NCBI RefSeq assembly: GCF_013337285.1
Contig: NZ_SUPW01000015.1
Span: 1 to 45,060 of the forward strand
Direction: 5' to 3'
From: Agrobacterium tumefaciens
Lineage (GTDB): Bacteria; Pseudomonadota; Alphaproteobacteria; Rhizobiales; Rhizobiaceae
DNA length: 45,060 bases
This document shows positions 37,985 through 45,060 of this stretch, piece after piece. Within the stretch, counting starts at the first letter, position 1, and the number at the start of each line of letters is the position of its first letter. The translations under genes were made by a program, and so were the position numbers. The notes under the pieces are model-generated. The model saw only the letters and a list, made by a program, of their open reading frames with translations, had not been told where the DNA came from and made no database searches.

Positions 37985-38755
37985 ATGTTCATGGGAACGT
38001 CAGATTATGCGGCAAAACAAAAAACCGCCGTTTCACCTATAAATGGAACTTTATTAATTATAGCGGATCCGGACCTGTTTTCCGAGTGTCTCGTAGAGGC
38101 GTTGGGCAAAAAGTTCCCCACATTCGCGGTGATGAGCGTTGCTTCGTCGGCGACGATCAATAGTGATTACGGTTCCGATGTCCGGCTGGTGCTGCCATAC
38201 CGCATGTCGGGCGAGCGGCTTAACAATCTTCTTGCGGCAATCCGCGAAAAGCATCCCGATGCGCCGATCGCCCTGGTGGTCGAAACCATCGACAAGTTCG
38301 AAGAGCCGTTGAAGCAGCTGGTGGGGACGCGCGTCATCGATGGCGTGCTGCCACTCAATCTTCGGCTTGATGTGTTTATGGCGGCGGTCGATCTATTGAT
38401 GAAGGGCGGAGAACATTTCCCTGCAGCCCTTCTCGGCAAGCTCACACCCTATTCCCCTGCTGTCGTCAGCAAGAGCGTTCACAACAATGGCGTGATCGCC
38501 AACCGCGCTGACGCGCTTGCGGTCAACCGGGGCGAAATGGCGGCGCTGACGACGCGTGAGGTGCAAATCCTCGATCTTCTTTGCAAGGGAACGCAAAACA
38601 AGATCATCGCCGACAGGCTGCATCTGTCCGAGAACACCGTGAAGGTGCACGTCCGCAACATCTATAAGAAGATGAACGTGCGCAACCGAACGGAAGCGGC
38701 GTCGCGCTTCTTTCACAAGGATGACGACACGGCTGTTTCCGGCTGGAAGAACTAA
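37985..38755 (+). CDS. LuxR/NarL-type regulator with degenerate receiver domain
   Basis: A 256-residue regulator. The C-terminal GerE-type helix-turn-helix is intact: LTTREVQILDLLCKGTQNKI followed by IADRLHLSENTVKVHVRNIY. The N-terminal part resembles a receiver (LLIIADPDLFSECLVEALGK) but where the phospho-accepting Asp is expected it reads VRLVLPYRMSG, and the conserved Lys near GVLPLNLRL is also missing. It is therefore probably phosphorylation-independent. AGGGAGG lies 5 nt before ATG 37985; an upstream frame start at 37958 has no ribosome-binding site. It lies between the secretion operon and the glycan operon and may control one or both. Confidence 0.88.
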   Translation: MFMGTSDYAAKQKTAVSPINGTLLIIADPDLFSECLVEALGKKFPTFAVMSVASSATINSDYGSDVRLVLPYRMSGERLNNLLAAIREKHPDAPIALVVETIDKFEEPLKQLVGTRVIDGVLPLNLRLDVFMAAVDLLMKGGEHFPAALLGKLTPYSPAVVSKSVHNNGVIANRADALAVNRGEMAALTTREVQILDLLCKGTQNKIIADRLHLSENTVKVHVRNIYKKMNVRNRTEAASRFFHKDDDTAVSGWKN

Positions 38756-38804
38756 ACGTCAGGCCAGCCGGGCGTCAGTTTCCGCCGATGTTCGTGCCCG
38801 AGAC

Positions 38805-39155
38805 TTAAGGTCTCAGGAAACAACGGGACTTCTGGCCAAATCCGCTCGGCGAGCAAATATAGGGAGAAGAACCGGAATAGGAATGTCGCGATATCGAAGG
38901 CGCCTCGGACGACGCATCGGCAACAAGCGTCACAGCTGCATTGCCTGTCCTGTCATAGCCGTAGGAAGCCCTGGTCGGAACAACCCGCGTCTTCATTGTC
39001 GTCGCATCCGCTGATGCGGTTTTGATGAGAACGGCGTCTTCGACCACGGCGCACGAAGCTGTCGCGAAAGTAAGTGATGCAAGGGCTGCAGCAACGAGCG
39101 CAAAATGATTGCGCCTGGCCGCTTTGCCACTCTTGGAATAAGGCATTTCATTCAT
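38805..39155 (-). CDS. Small putative lipoprotein of unknown function
   Basis: A 116-residue protein with an N-terminal Lys/Arg region, a hydrophobic segment (FALVAAALASLTFATASC) and a lipobox-like TASC, so it is probably a lipoprotein or a periplasmic protein. The mature part is short and Ser/Ala/Thr-rich with RASYGYDRTGNAAVTLVADA. AGGGG lies 9 nt before the ATG. It is convergent with the LuxR-type gene and divergent from the UDP-xylose operon. No family recognised. Confidence 0.62.
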   Translation of the reverse strand: MNEMPYSKSGKAARRNHFALVAAALASLTFATASCAVVEDAVLIKTASADATTMKTRVVPTRASYGYDRTGNAAVTLVADASSEAPSISRHSYSGSSPYICSPSGFGQKSRCFLRP

Positions 39156-39551
39156 CGTGTATGTCCCCTGAAGTCGACTGTCTGTCGCATCTCGCCGGGC
39201 GGTTTTGTCCCGGTGGACCGAGCCTTACAAAACCAGGATAGTCCCGACTGGTTGAGCGAAGCTTGCGCTAATGCTCAATAAGAAAGGCATAATGGAGGCG
39301 TAGTTAAAAAGTATTAAATCAGGGGTTATTTTTAGTAATTCAGCGTAATCAATTGTAATATTTCGATAAAATCAAGTTGACCTGTTTTTAGCTGCGCCTA
39401 TCATAAAAGTTGAAATCTATCGAATCGTAATATTAAAGCCTCCAGAAGAAATAAAAACCGGAGGCTGATATTCAATATACCGCACAATCGTAAGTTTGAT
39501 CGAGTTCAGGTCGAATCAGCCGGGCTGATTCCTCATGGGGAGGAGTGTGTA
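39156..39551. other. 396-nt non-coding leader/promoter region of the UDP-xylose operon
   Basis: AT-rich, no gene seen. It contains a hairpin AGCCTCC / GGAGGCT (39437-39443 and 39460-39466) with an A-rich 16-nt loop, and further downstream the GAATCAGCC palindrome listed separately. It must hold the promoters for the lipoprotein gene (minus) and the uxs operon (plus). Confidence 0.5.
39513..39531. promoter_or_regulatory. 19-nt palindrome just upstream of the uxs ribosome-binding site
   Basis: GAATCAGCC-G-GGCTGATTC, perfect 9-bp arms around one base, followed 7 nt later by GGGGAGGAG and the ATG at 39552. It may be a protein operator or a 5' leader hairpin that affects translation. Confidence 0.5.
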
Positions 39552-40574
39552 ATGCGTAATTTCGTTCCCAACGAGCATGATAATGGCGTCACGATCTATT
39601 CGGAATGGCGTCCTGGCCAGCGCGTTCTCGTCAATGGTGGCGCTGGTTTCCTTGGTTCCCATCTTTGCGAACGTCTGCTGGCCGGCGGCCACGAAGTGAT
39701 CTGTCTCGACGATCTTTCGACCGGACGACTGGCGAATGTCGAGCATTTACGGGACAATAAGCGGTTTTTGCTGGTCGAGCACGACGTGCGCAAACCCTAT
39801 GACATCGACGTCTCGCTGATCTTCAACTTCGCGTCGCCGGCCTCGCCGCCGGATTACCAGCGCGATCCGGTCGGCACGTTGCTCACCAATGTCCTTGGCG
39901 CCGTCAATGTGCTGGAGGTCGCCCGCAGATGCGGTGCAACCGTAGTGCAGTCCTCGACCTCGGAGGTCTATGGCGATCCACTCGTCAATCCCCAGCCGGA
40001 AAGCTATTTCGGCAATGTAAATACAATCGGGCCGCGTGCTTGTTACGATGAGGGCAAGCGCAGCGCGGAAACCCTCTTTTTCGATTATCATCGCTTTTAT
40101 GGCGTCGATATCAAGGTGGGGCGAATCTTCAACACCTATGGGCCGCGCATGCGACCCGATGATGGTCGCGTGGTTTCCAACTTCATCGTGCAGGCGCTGA
40201 AAGGCACCGACATCACCATTTATGGCGATGGCAGCCAGACGCGTTCCTTCTGTTATGTCGATGACCTGATCGATGGTTTCCTGCGTTTTTCGGCCAAGCC
40301 GAAGGATTGCACCGGGCCGATCAATCTCGGCAATCCGAGCGAAATTCCGGTACGGCAGTTGGCCGACATCGTCATTCGTATGACGGGTTCCCGCTCGCGC
40401 ATCGTGCATCTGCCGGCCGCGATCGACGATCCGCAGCAGCGTCGGCCCGATATTTCACGGGCCAATGAGCAACTGAGATGGCAACCGCGCGTGCCGCTCG
40501 AAATAGGTCTGGAAAAAACCATCACCTATTTCGATGCGCTGCTGTCCGGCAGGAAAGTGGCGGAGGCCGTATGA
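39552..40574 (+). CDS. uxs: UDP-glucuronate decarboxylase (UDP-xylose synthase)
   Basis: A 340-residue extended SDR. The NAD motif is [10 protein letters not shown] (from residue 29), followed by [12 protein letters not shown], and the UXS signature stretches [20 protein letters not shown] and [20 protein letters not shown]; the catalytic pair is Tyr165/Lys169 in CYDEGKR. UXS converts UDP-glucuronate to UDP-xylose in the cytoplasm. About 20 residues precede the Rossmann fold. GGGGAGGAG precedes the ATG. First gene of a five-gene operon with galE, a GT2 transferase, a DUF995 protein and a hydrolase; galE follows after 1 nt. A dTDP-glucose dehydratase is less likely given these signatures. Confidence 0.9.
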   Translation: MRNFVPNEHDNGVTIYSEWRPGQRVLVNGGAGFLGSHLCERLLAGGHEVICLDDLSTGRLANVEHLRDNKRFLLVEHDVRKPYDIDVSLIFNFASPASPPDYQRDPVGTLLTNVLGAVNVLEVARRCGATVVQSSTSEVYGDPLVNPQPESYFGNVNTIGPRACYDEGKRSAETLFFDYHRFYGVDIKVGRIFNTYGPRMRPDDGRVVSNFIVQALKGTDITIYGDGSQTRSFCYVDDLIDGFLRFSAKPKDCTGPINLGNPSEIPVRQLADIVIRMTGSRSRIVHLPAAIDDPQQRRPDISRANEQLRWQPRVPLEIGLEKTITYFDALLSGRKVAEAV

Positions 40575-40575
40575 G

Positions 40576-41559
40576 ATGGCCCGCACAATCCTCGTCACGG
40601 GCGGGGCCGGATTCATAGGCAGCCACATCTGCAAGGCGCTGGCAAAATCCGGCTTCAAGCCCGTCGCTTACGACAATCTCTCGACCGGCCATGCCGACGC
40701 GGTTCGCTGGGGCCCCTTCATTGAGGGCGACATTCTTGATCGTGGCCTGCTGAAGGCCACGCTTAAGGAATTCTCACCGGCCTTCGTCATCCATTGCGCC
40801 GCCAATGCCTATGTCGGCGAATCCGTCGAAGACCCGCGAAAATATTACCGCAACAATGTCGGCGGTAGCCTGGCTTTGCTGGATGCCTGTCTCGACCAGA
40901 ATATCGGCGGGCTGGTGTTTTCCTCCAGCTGCGCCACCTATGGCGTGCCGCCGCAATTGCCGATCCGTGAGGAAACCGCGCAGATGCCGGTCAATCCTTA
41001 CGGCCGTACGAAGCTGATCTTCGAAATGGCGCTGGATGACTATGCCGCCGCCTATGGCCTGCGTTTCGTGGCGCTGCGCTATTTCAATGCGGCCGGTGCC
41101 GACCCGGATGGCGAGCTTTGCGAACGCCACGAGCCGGAAACCCACCTGATCCCCCGGGCGCTGATGGCTGCCGCAGCACGGCTGCCGCAACTCGATGTCT
41201 TCGGTGCGGATTACGACACCACGGACGGCACCTGCATTCGCGACTATATTCATGTCAGCGATCTCGCCGATGCCCATGTGGCCGCCGTCAATTATCTTGA
41301 TGATGGCGGGGAGACGCTGCGTGTCAACCTTGGTTCCGGCCACGGCACGTCGGTCGGCGATATCATCCGGGCGATCCACCGCGTCACGGGGCAGGAAGTG
41401 CCGGTGCATTTCGGTGCAAGGCGCGAAGGCGATCCGCCGGCGCTGTTCGCCGATATTGAAAGAGCGCGGCAGACACTCGGCTTTGCGCCGAAGCATTCCG
41501 ATATCGACACGATCATCCGCACGGCCGGTCCCGGTTTCGGACTGGAGGTGCGGTCATGA
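40576..41559 (+). CDS. galE: UDP-glucose 4-epimerase
   Basis: A 327-residue GalE/ExoB-type epimerase interconverting UDP-glucose and UDP-galactose (or the pentose equivalents UDP-xylose and UDP-arabinose). Motifs: VTGGAGFIGSHICKAL, YDNLSTGH, SSSCATYG, and Tyr142/Lys146 in NPYGRTK; the C-terminal half has LRYFNAAGADPDGE, DGTCIRDYIHVSDLADAHV. The ATG at 40576 follows the uxs stop by 1 nt with GGAGG upstream; its stop overlaps the GT2 start (ATGA). Next to a UDP-xylose synthase, a role as UDP-xylose 4-epimerase is a real alternative. Confidence 0.92.
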   Translation: MARTILVTGGAGFIGSHICKALAKSGFKPVAYDNLSTGHADAVRWGPFIEGDILDRGLLKATLKEFSPAFVIHCAANAYVGESVEDPRKYYRNNVGGSLALLDACLDQNIGGLVFSSSCATYGVPPQLPIREETAQMPVNPYGRTKLIFEMALDDYAAAYGLRFVALRYFNAAGADPDGELCERHEPETHLIPRALMAAAARLPQLDVFGADYDTTDGTCIRDYIHVSDLADAHVAAVNYLDDGGETLRVNLGSGHGTSVGDIIRAIHRVTGQEVPVHFGARREGDPPALFADIERARQTLGFAPKHSDIDTIIRTAGPGFGLEVRS

Positions 41560-43487
41560 CGGCGCGCTCCACCCCTTCCGTTCAACCGGCACGTGCCGCC
41601 GTAGGCGCATTGCGGATGCTCCCGGTCTTCACCGGCTGGAACCGCATGGCCTATCGTCTGGGCATCGGCGGCTGGCTGGTGACGCTGACCTATTTCTGGG
41701 GCTGGTGGCTCAACCGCGACCGGGTGATCGACTGGCCCTATTATACCGTCGTTACGCTGACGCTGGCGTGGATCACGTTGCTGCCGTCCTATTTCATCTT
41801 CATATTCCTCAATGCCCGCGTCGTCGACCGGCGCTCCCCTTTGCCCAAGGGCCGGGTGGCGATGGTCGTTACCAAGGCCCCATCGGAGCCTTTCGCTGTC
41901 GTGCGCAAGACGCTGCTGGCCATGTTGGAACAAAAAGGGCTGGAATTCGACGTCTGGCTTGCGGATGAAGACCCGGATGCGCAGACGATTGCCTGGTGTG
42001 GTGCGCATGGTGTTTTCATCTCGACCCGGAAGGGTGTCGCTGACTATCACCGCAAGACCTGGCCGCGCCGCACCCGCTGCAAGGAAGGCAATCTTGCCTA
42101 TTTCTACGATCATTACGGCTATGAGCGTTACGATTTCGTCGCTCAATTCGATGCCGACCATGTGCCGGAACCGGGCTATCTGAGCGAAATCATCCGTCCC
42201 TTCGCCGATCCGGCGGTCGGATACGTCTCCGCACCCAGCATCTGCGATGCCAATGCCGGCGAGAGCTGGGCCGCGCGCGGCAGGCTTTATGCCGAGGCAA
42301 GTCTGCATGGCGCGCTGCAGCTCGGCTATAACAATAGCTGGGCGCCGCTCTGCATCGGCTCACATTATGCCGTGCGCACCAAGGCGCTGCGTGAGGTGGG
42401 TGGTCTTGGACCCGAGCTTGCCGAGGATCATTCCACCTCGCTGCTGATGAATGCCGGCGGCTGGCGCGGCGTCCATGCCGTCAACGCCATCGCCCATGGC
42501 GACGGGCCGGCGACATTCGCCGATCTCATCGTGCAGGAATTCCAGTGGTCGCGCAGCCTGATGACCATCCTGCTGCAATATTCGCGGCACTATGTGCCGA
42601 AGCTGCCTTTGCGGCTGAAATTCCAGTTCCTGTTTTCGCAGCTCTGGTATCCGCTGTTTTCGGGCTTCATGGCGCTGATGTTCGTGCTTCCCATTGTTGC
42701 CCTGTTGCGTGGGCATGTGCTGGTCAACGCGTCTTATCCGGCGTTTCTGGCGCATTTCCTGCCGATTTCACTGATCATGATCGTGTTCGCCTTCTTCTGG
42801 CGGGCCACGGGCGCATTTCGCCCGCATGATGCCAGGCTGTTCAGCTGGGAAGCCATGGTGTTCCTGTTCCTGCGCTGGCCCTGGTCGCTGATGGGTGTTT
42901 TGGCGGCAATCCGCGATACGATCCGTGGTGATTTCGTGGATTTCCGCATCACGCCGAAAGGCACGCAGGCCAAACCGCCGCTGCCGCTGCGGGTGATCGT
43001 TCCTAATATGGTGCTGGCGGCGGTGAGCCTTCTCGCCATGGTCCTGGCGCCGCGCGATAGCGGAGCGGAAGGCTTCTTCATATTCGGGGCGATCAATGTG
43101 GTGATCTATGCCGGACTTTCGGTGTTTCTGCTCATCCGCCACGCAATGGAAAACGGCGTGCCGCGATTGCCGGCCATGCGCAGCGGCGCGACCGCTGCCG
43201 CCTGTTCGCTGTTGCTCGTCGCCGGCAGCGCTGCGGAACTGAGTTCCCACGCGATTGGCGGCCTTGAGGCCCTGTCGCACGGGCAGCCCTACGTCACCTT
43301 CACCGAAACGCGCTTCACGGTTGCCGGTGCGGGTGTGGAGGGCGCGAGATCGGTGCGTCTGAAACTGCGCATCACCCTGCCAGGTTTGCCCGGTCATCGG
43401 GAAATGCAGGCGGAACCGGCCGTCGCACCGTCGCCGACAGTGGCAACCGGAGAAATCATGCTGGCCGACAATAGGGTCGGACAATAG
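41556..43487 (+). CDS. Processive-type GT2 membrane glycosyltransferase
   Basis: A 643-residue inner-membrane protein: two N-terminal membrane helices, a cytoplasmic GT-A domain, then about six membrane helices. Catalytic motifs resemble BcsA/curdlan-synthase-type GT2 enzymes: LADEDPD (Asp137), FDADH (Asp199/Asp201) and LAEDHS (Glu290/Asp291). The usual QxxRW acceptor motif appears as QEFQW (327-331), with Gln for Arg. No PilZ domain or BcsB-like partner is encoded nearby, so it is not a standard cellulose synthase. It is coupled to galE by ATGA overlap. It likely polymerises or extends a glycan from UDP-sugars made by its operon partners; linkage unknown. Confidence 0.88.
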   Translation: MTARSTPSVQPARAAVGALRMLPVFTGWNRMAYRLGIGGWLVTLTYFWGWWLNRDRVIDWPYYTVVTLTLAWITLLPSYFIFIFLNARVVDRRSPLPKGRVAMVVTKAPSEPFAVVRKTLLAMLEQKGLEFDVWLADEDPDAQTIAWCGAHGVFISTRKGVADYHRKTWPRRTRCKEGNLAYFYDHYGYERYDFVAQFDADHVPEPGYLSEIIRPFADPAVGYVSAPSICDANAGESWAARGRLYAEASLHGALQLGYNNSWAPLCIGSHYAVRTKALREVGGLGPELAEDHSTSLLMNAGGWRGVHAVNAIAHGDGPATFADLIVQEFQWSRSLMTILLQYSRHYVPKLPLRLKFQFLFSQLWYPLFSGFMALMFVLPIVALLRGHVLVNASYPAFLAHFLPISLIMIVFAFFWRATGAFRPHDARLFSWEAMVFLFLRWPWSLMGVLAAIRDTIRGDFVDFRITPKGTQAKPPLPLRVIVPNMVLAAVSLLAMVLAPRDSGAEGFFIFGAINVVIYAGLSVFLLIRHAMENGVPRLPAMRSGATAAACSLLLVAGSAAELSSHAIGGLEALSHGQPYVTFTETRFTVAGAGVEGARSVRLKLRITLPGLPGHREMQAEPAVAPSPTVATGEIMLADNRVGQ

Positions 43488-43502
43488 AAGGAGGAGACTG
43501 TG

Positions 43503-44006
43503 ATGAAAACAACAATAGACAAATGCGGGTTCTCCGCTTTCGTACTCTGCCTTGCGGTGATCGCGCCCAGTGCCGTCCACGCCGCGGGCGGCACGAAGAC
43601 GCCGAAACCGCTCAGAACCAGTGAAGTCGTGGAGATGTACTTCGACAAGACCTGGAAATGGGATACGGGCGGCGGACGCTTCATTGCCGACGGCCGTAAA
43701 TTCATCGCCCTGACGGAAGAAAAGGGCAAAAAATCCGTCGGTGAAGGCCGCTGGACCGTCGATGCCAACGGCACGCTGTGCATGCGCGCGACCTGGAAAG
43801 CCGATAATGGAAGCGGCAAGGCCGATACCTGCTTCGACCACGGCCGTATCGGCAAGGTGCTTTACCAGCGCAAGCAGGGCGGCCAGTGGTACGTGTTCCG
43901 GCACAACCCGCCGAAGCCCGGCGATGAATTCCTGAAACTTGTCCGCAAGGACGACGTCACCCCGCAGATCGCCGCCTATGGCAAGGCGATGACGGCGACG
44001 CGGTAG
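43503..44006 (+). CDS. DUF995-family exported protein
   Basis: A 167-residue protein with a signal peptide (cut near VHAAG) and the beta-rich DUF995 fold: LRTSEVVEMYFDKTWKWDTG, GEGRWTVDANGTLCMRATWK, DTCFDHGRIGKVLYQRK and GQWYVFRHNPPKPGDEF. Two Cys residues (in TLCMR and DTCFD) could form a periplasmic disulfide. The family is found mainly in rhizobia and has no known function. GGAGGAG precedes a GTG at 43500 and the ATG at 43503. Located in a glycan operon between a GT2 transferase and a glycoside hydrolase, it may bind or guide the polymer. Confidence 0.82.
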   Translation: MKTTIDKCGFSAFVLCLAVIAPSAVHAAGGTKTPKPLRTSEVVEMYFDKTWKWDTGGGRFIADGRKFIALTEEKGKKSVGEGRWTVDANGTLCMRATWKADNGSGKADTCFDHGRIGKVLYQRKQGGQWYVFRHNPPKPGDEFLKLVRKDDVTPQIAAYGKAMTATR

Positions 44007-44019
44007 GGAGGAGAGTGTC

Positions 44020-44982
44020 ATGCAGATAACAAGAAGAAAACTGCTCTTTGCAAGCGGGGCTGCCGTTGCCTTTTCAGCCAGCATGTACCCCATGTTCAAA
44101 CTGGATGCGCAGGGTGTTGCACCCATGGGCGCCACGGGCATGAAGACGCTTGCCGACAAACGTCCGACATTGCATGCGGAGGGTATCCGTTTCGGCGCTT
44201 ACGATCCGCATGGTGATTTCACCGGACAGGCCGGGGTGGCGACGGAACATCTGTTCCTGCCCTGGGAAGACGTGGATCTCGACAGCCTCGCGCTCGCCGA
44301 CGCCTATGCTCTTGAGCGCAAGCGCAATGTGTTGATCACCGTCGAACCATGGTCGTGGGACGTCAACTGGCGTCTTTCCTCCGACGAGTTGCGCCGCAAG
44401 GTGCTGGGAGGCGACTACGACAAGAACATGCAGGCAATCACCGCCCGCATGTCGGCAATGAAAAGCCCGCTGATCCTGCGCTGGGGACAGGAAATGGAAG
44501 ACACGTCCGGCCGCTTCTCGTGGTCGGGCTGGAGCCCGCAGGACTATATCACGGCTTACAAGCGCGTGGTGGACATGACCCGCAAGGCGGTTCCCGGCGT
44601 CAAGGTGATGTGGTCGCCCAAGGGTCTCGATGGCCTGCAGGCCTACTACCCCGGCGATAACTATGCCGATCTCGTCGGCCTTTCGGTCTTCGGTCTCGAA
44701 GACTACGACAAGATCGAATATGGCGGACCGAAGACCTTCTCCGATCTGCTGCGCAAGGGCTATGGCCTCGTGGATACCTACAACAAGCCGGTCTGGGTTG
44801 CCGAACTCGGCTATGAAGGCGGCGATTCCTATGTTCGTCCGTGGATGAACGACGTGACGCTGAAGCAGGCGGATTTTCCGAAGCTGGAAGAGGTCGTCTA
44901 TTTCAACGACAAGGACGTGCATCCATGGCCGCACAATCTCGGCAAGCCCGACTGGCGCGTTGTGCGTCCGGCCAAGGCTTGA
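44020..44982 (+). CDS. Exported glycoside hydrolase, GH26-like
   Basis: A 320-residue protein. The N-terminus MQITRRKLLFASGAAVAFSA is a twin-arginine-like signal. The TIM-barrel part has LRWGQEMEDTSGRFSWSG, where the Glu after GQ fits the GH26 acid/base, and VWVAELGYEGG, where the Glu fits the nucleophile. GH26 enzymes cut beta-mannans, beta-1,3-xylans or mixed beta-glucans. As the last gene of the uxs-galE-GT2 operon it probably trims or releases the polymer in the periplasm, the role BcsZ has for cellulose. AGGGAGGAG precedes the ATG. Confidence 0.85.
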   Translation: MQITRRKLLFASGAAVAFSASMYPMFKLDAQGVAPMGATGMKTLADKRPTLHAEGIRFGAYDPHGDFTGQAGVATEHLFLPWEDVDLDSLALADAYALERKRNVLITVEPWSWDVNWRLSSDELRRKVLGGDYDKNMQAITARMSAMKSPLILRWGQEMEDTSGRFSWSGWSPQDYITAYKRVVDMTRKAVPGVKVMWSPKGLDGLQAYYPGDNYADLVGLSVFGLEDYDKIEYGGPKTFSDLLRKGYGLVDTYNKPVWVAELGYEGGDSYVRPWMNDVTLKQADFPKLEEVVYFNDKDVHPWPHNLGKPDWRVVRPAKA

Positions 44983-44991
44983 ACGAGGCCG

Positions 44992-45021
44992 GAGCGGGCC
45001 GAGCGGACGCCCGGCCCGCTC
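44992..45021. terminator. Possible hairpin terminator after the GH26-like gene
   Basis: 9-bp stem GAGCGGGCC / GGCCCGCTC with a 12-nt loop, 9 nt after the stop. There is no immediate T tract on either strand, so termination strength is doubtful. Confidence 0.4.
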
Positions 45022-45036
45022 GCCCGCCCGGACATT

Positions 45037-45060
45037 TTACCCGCTGACGGCGAGCACCGC
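45037..45060 (-). CDS. Possible C-terminal end of a minus-strand gene (partial)
   Basis: Seven codons (AVLAVSG) and a TAA stop read on the minus strand to the window edge, just beyond the hairpin at 44992-45021, which would then act as a convergent terminator. Too short to identify; it may be chance. Confidence 0.25.
   Translation of the reverse strand, partial: AVLAVSG

Noticed and set aside
38798..38815. GAGAC/GTCTC inverted repeat between the LuxR-type and lipoprotein genes
   Set aside because: Stem of only five pairs and no T tract, so not called as terminator.
41556..43487. Bacterial cellulose synthase BcsA or curdlan synthase
   Set aside because: No PilZ domain, no BcsB or curdlan partner genes, and an altered QxxRW motif; only family-level GT2 assignment is safe.

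Overview
The window looks like a piece of a Rhizobiaceae genome, most probably Agrobacterium (A. tumefaciens/fabrum complex). The reasons are moderately high GC, an intact thuR-thuEFGKAB locus, exoY-exoF-exoQ in the Sinorhizobium order, a nested-palindrome intergenic repeat of the rhizobial mosaic (RIME) type, a DUF995 protein and dense ABC sugar transport. I saw no rRNA, tRNA, insertion sequence, phage gene or CRISPR array.

Layout. (1) 1-870: the last 25 codons of a ManC/AlgA-type enzyme and a convergent CPBP membrane protease. (2) 1090-7405: a CUT1 sugar ABC operon (binding protein, two permeases, ATPase) with a TIM-barrel isomerase and a Gfo/Idh/MocA dehydrogenase; a palindromic operator precedes the binding protein and a second copy precedes the first permease. 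(3) 7511-9370: queC-queD-queE under a preQ1-I riboswitch. (4) 9452-9575: RIME-like repeat. (5) 9613-16980: thuB-A-K-G-F-E on the minus strand and divergent thuR, for uptake of trehalose and related disaccharides and conversion to 3-keto derivatives. (6) 17155-21608: two small unknown proteins, a 3-methyladenine DNA glycosylase, an unknown acidic-tailed protein coupled to a short-chain dehydrogenase, and two adjacent L,D-transpeptidase lipoproteins. (7) 21681-25676: a methyl-accepting chemotaxis protein, an omega-amino acid:pyruvate aminotransferase and its divergent XRE-cupin regulator.

(8) 26294-45060 is a surface-polysaccharide and secretion region. exoY, exoF and exoQ (priming transferase, outer-membrane export protein, polymerase) run on the plus strand. 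Facing them is a minus-strand operon encoding two unusual acidic secreted-type proteins, a type I secretion ABC protein with a long Pro/Gln/Gly-rich N-terminus, its HlyD-type adaptor and a protein of unknown function. A LuxR-type regulator with a degenerate receiver lies beyond a 0.9-kb non-coding stretch, followed by a small lipoprotein gene. Then comes a plus-strand operon for UDP-xylose synthesis, UDP-glucose/galactose epimerisation, a processive-type GT2 membrane glycosyltransferase, a DUF995 protein and an exported GH26-like hydrolase.

The best candidate for something undescribed is the type I secretion unit. The 672-residue putative cargo carries six copies of a 27-residue module (invariant Gly at position 8 and Gln at position 18, Asp-x-Asp at positions 24-26 in five of six). 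It has no RTX nonapeptides. The second putative cargo has an exact 16-residue tandem repeat and ends in a truncated relative of the same module. Together with the neighbouring glycan operon and the unphosphorylatable-looking LuxR regulator, this suggests a coordinated matrix (protein plus polysaccharide) system; that link is inference.
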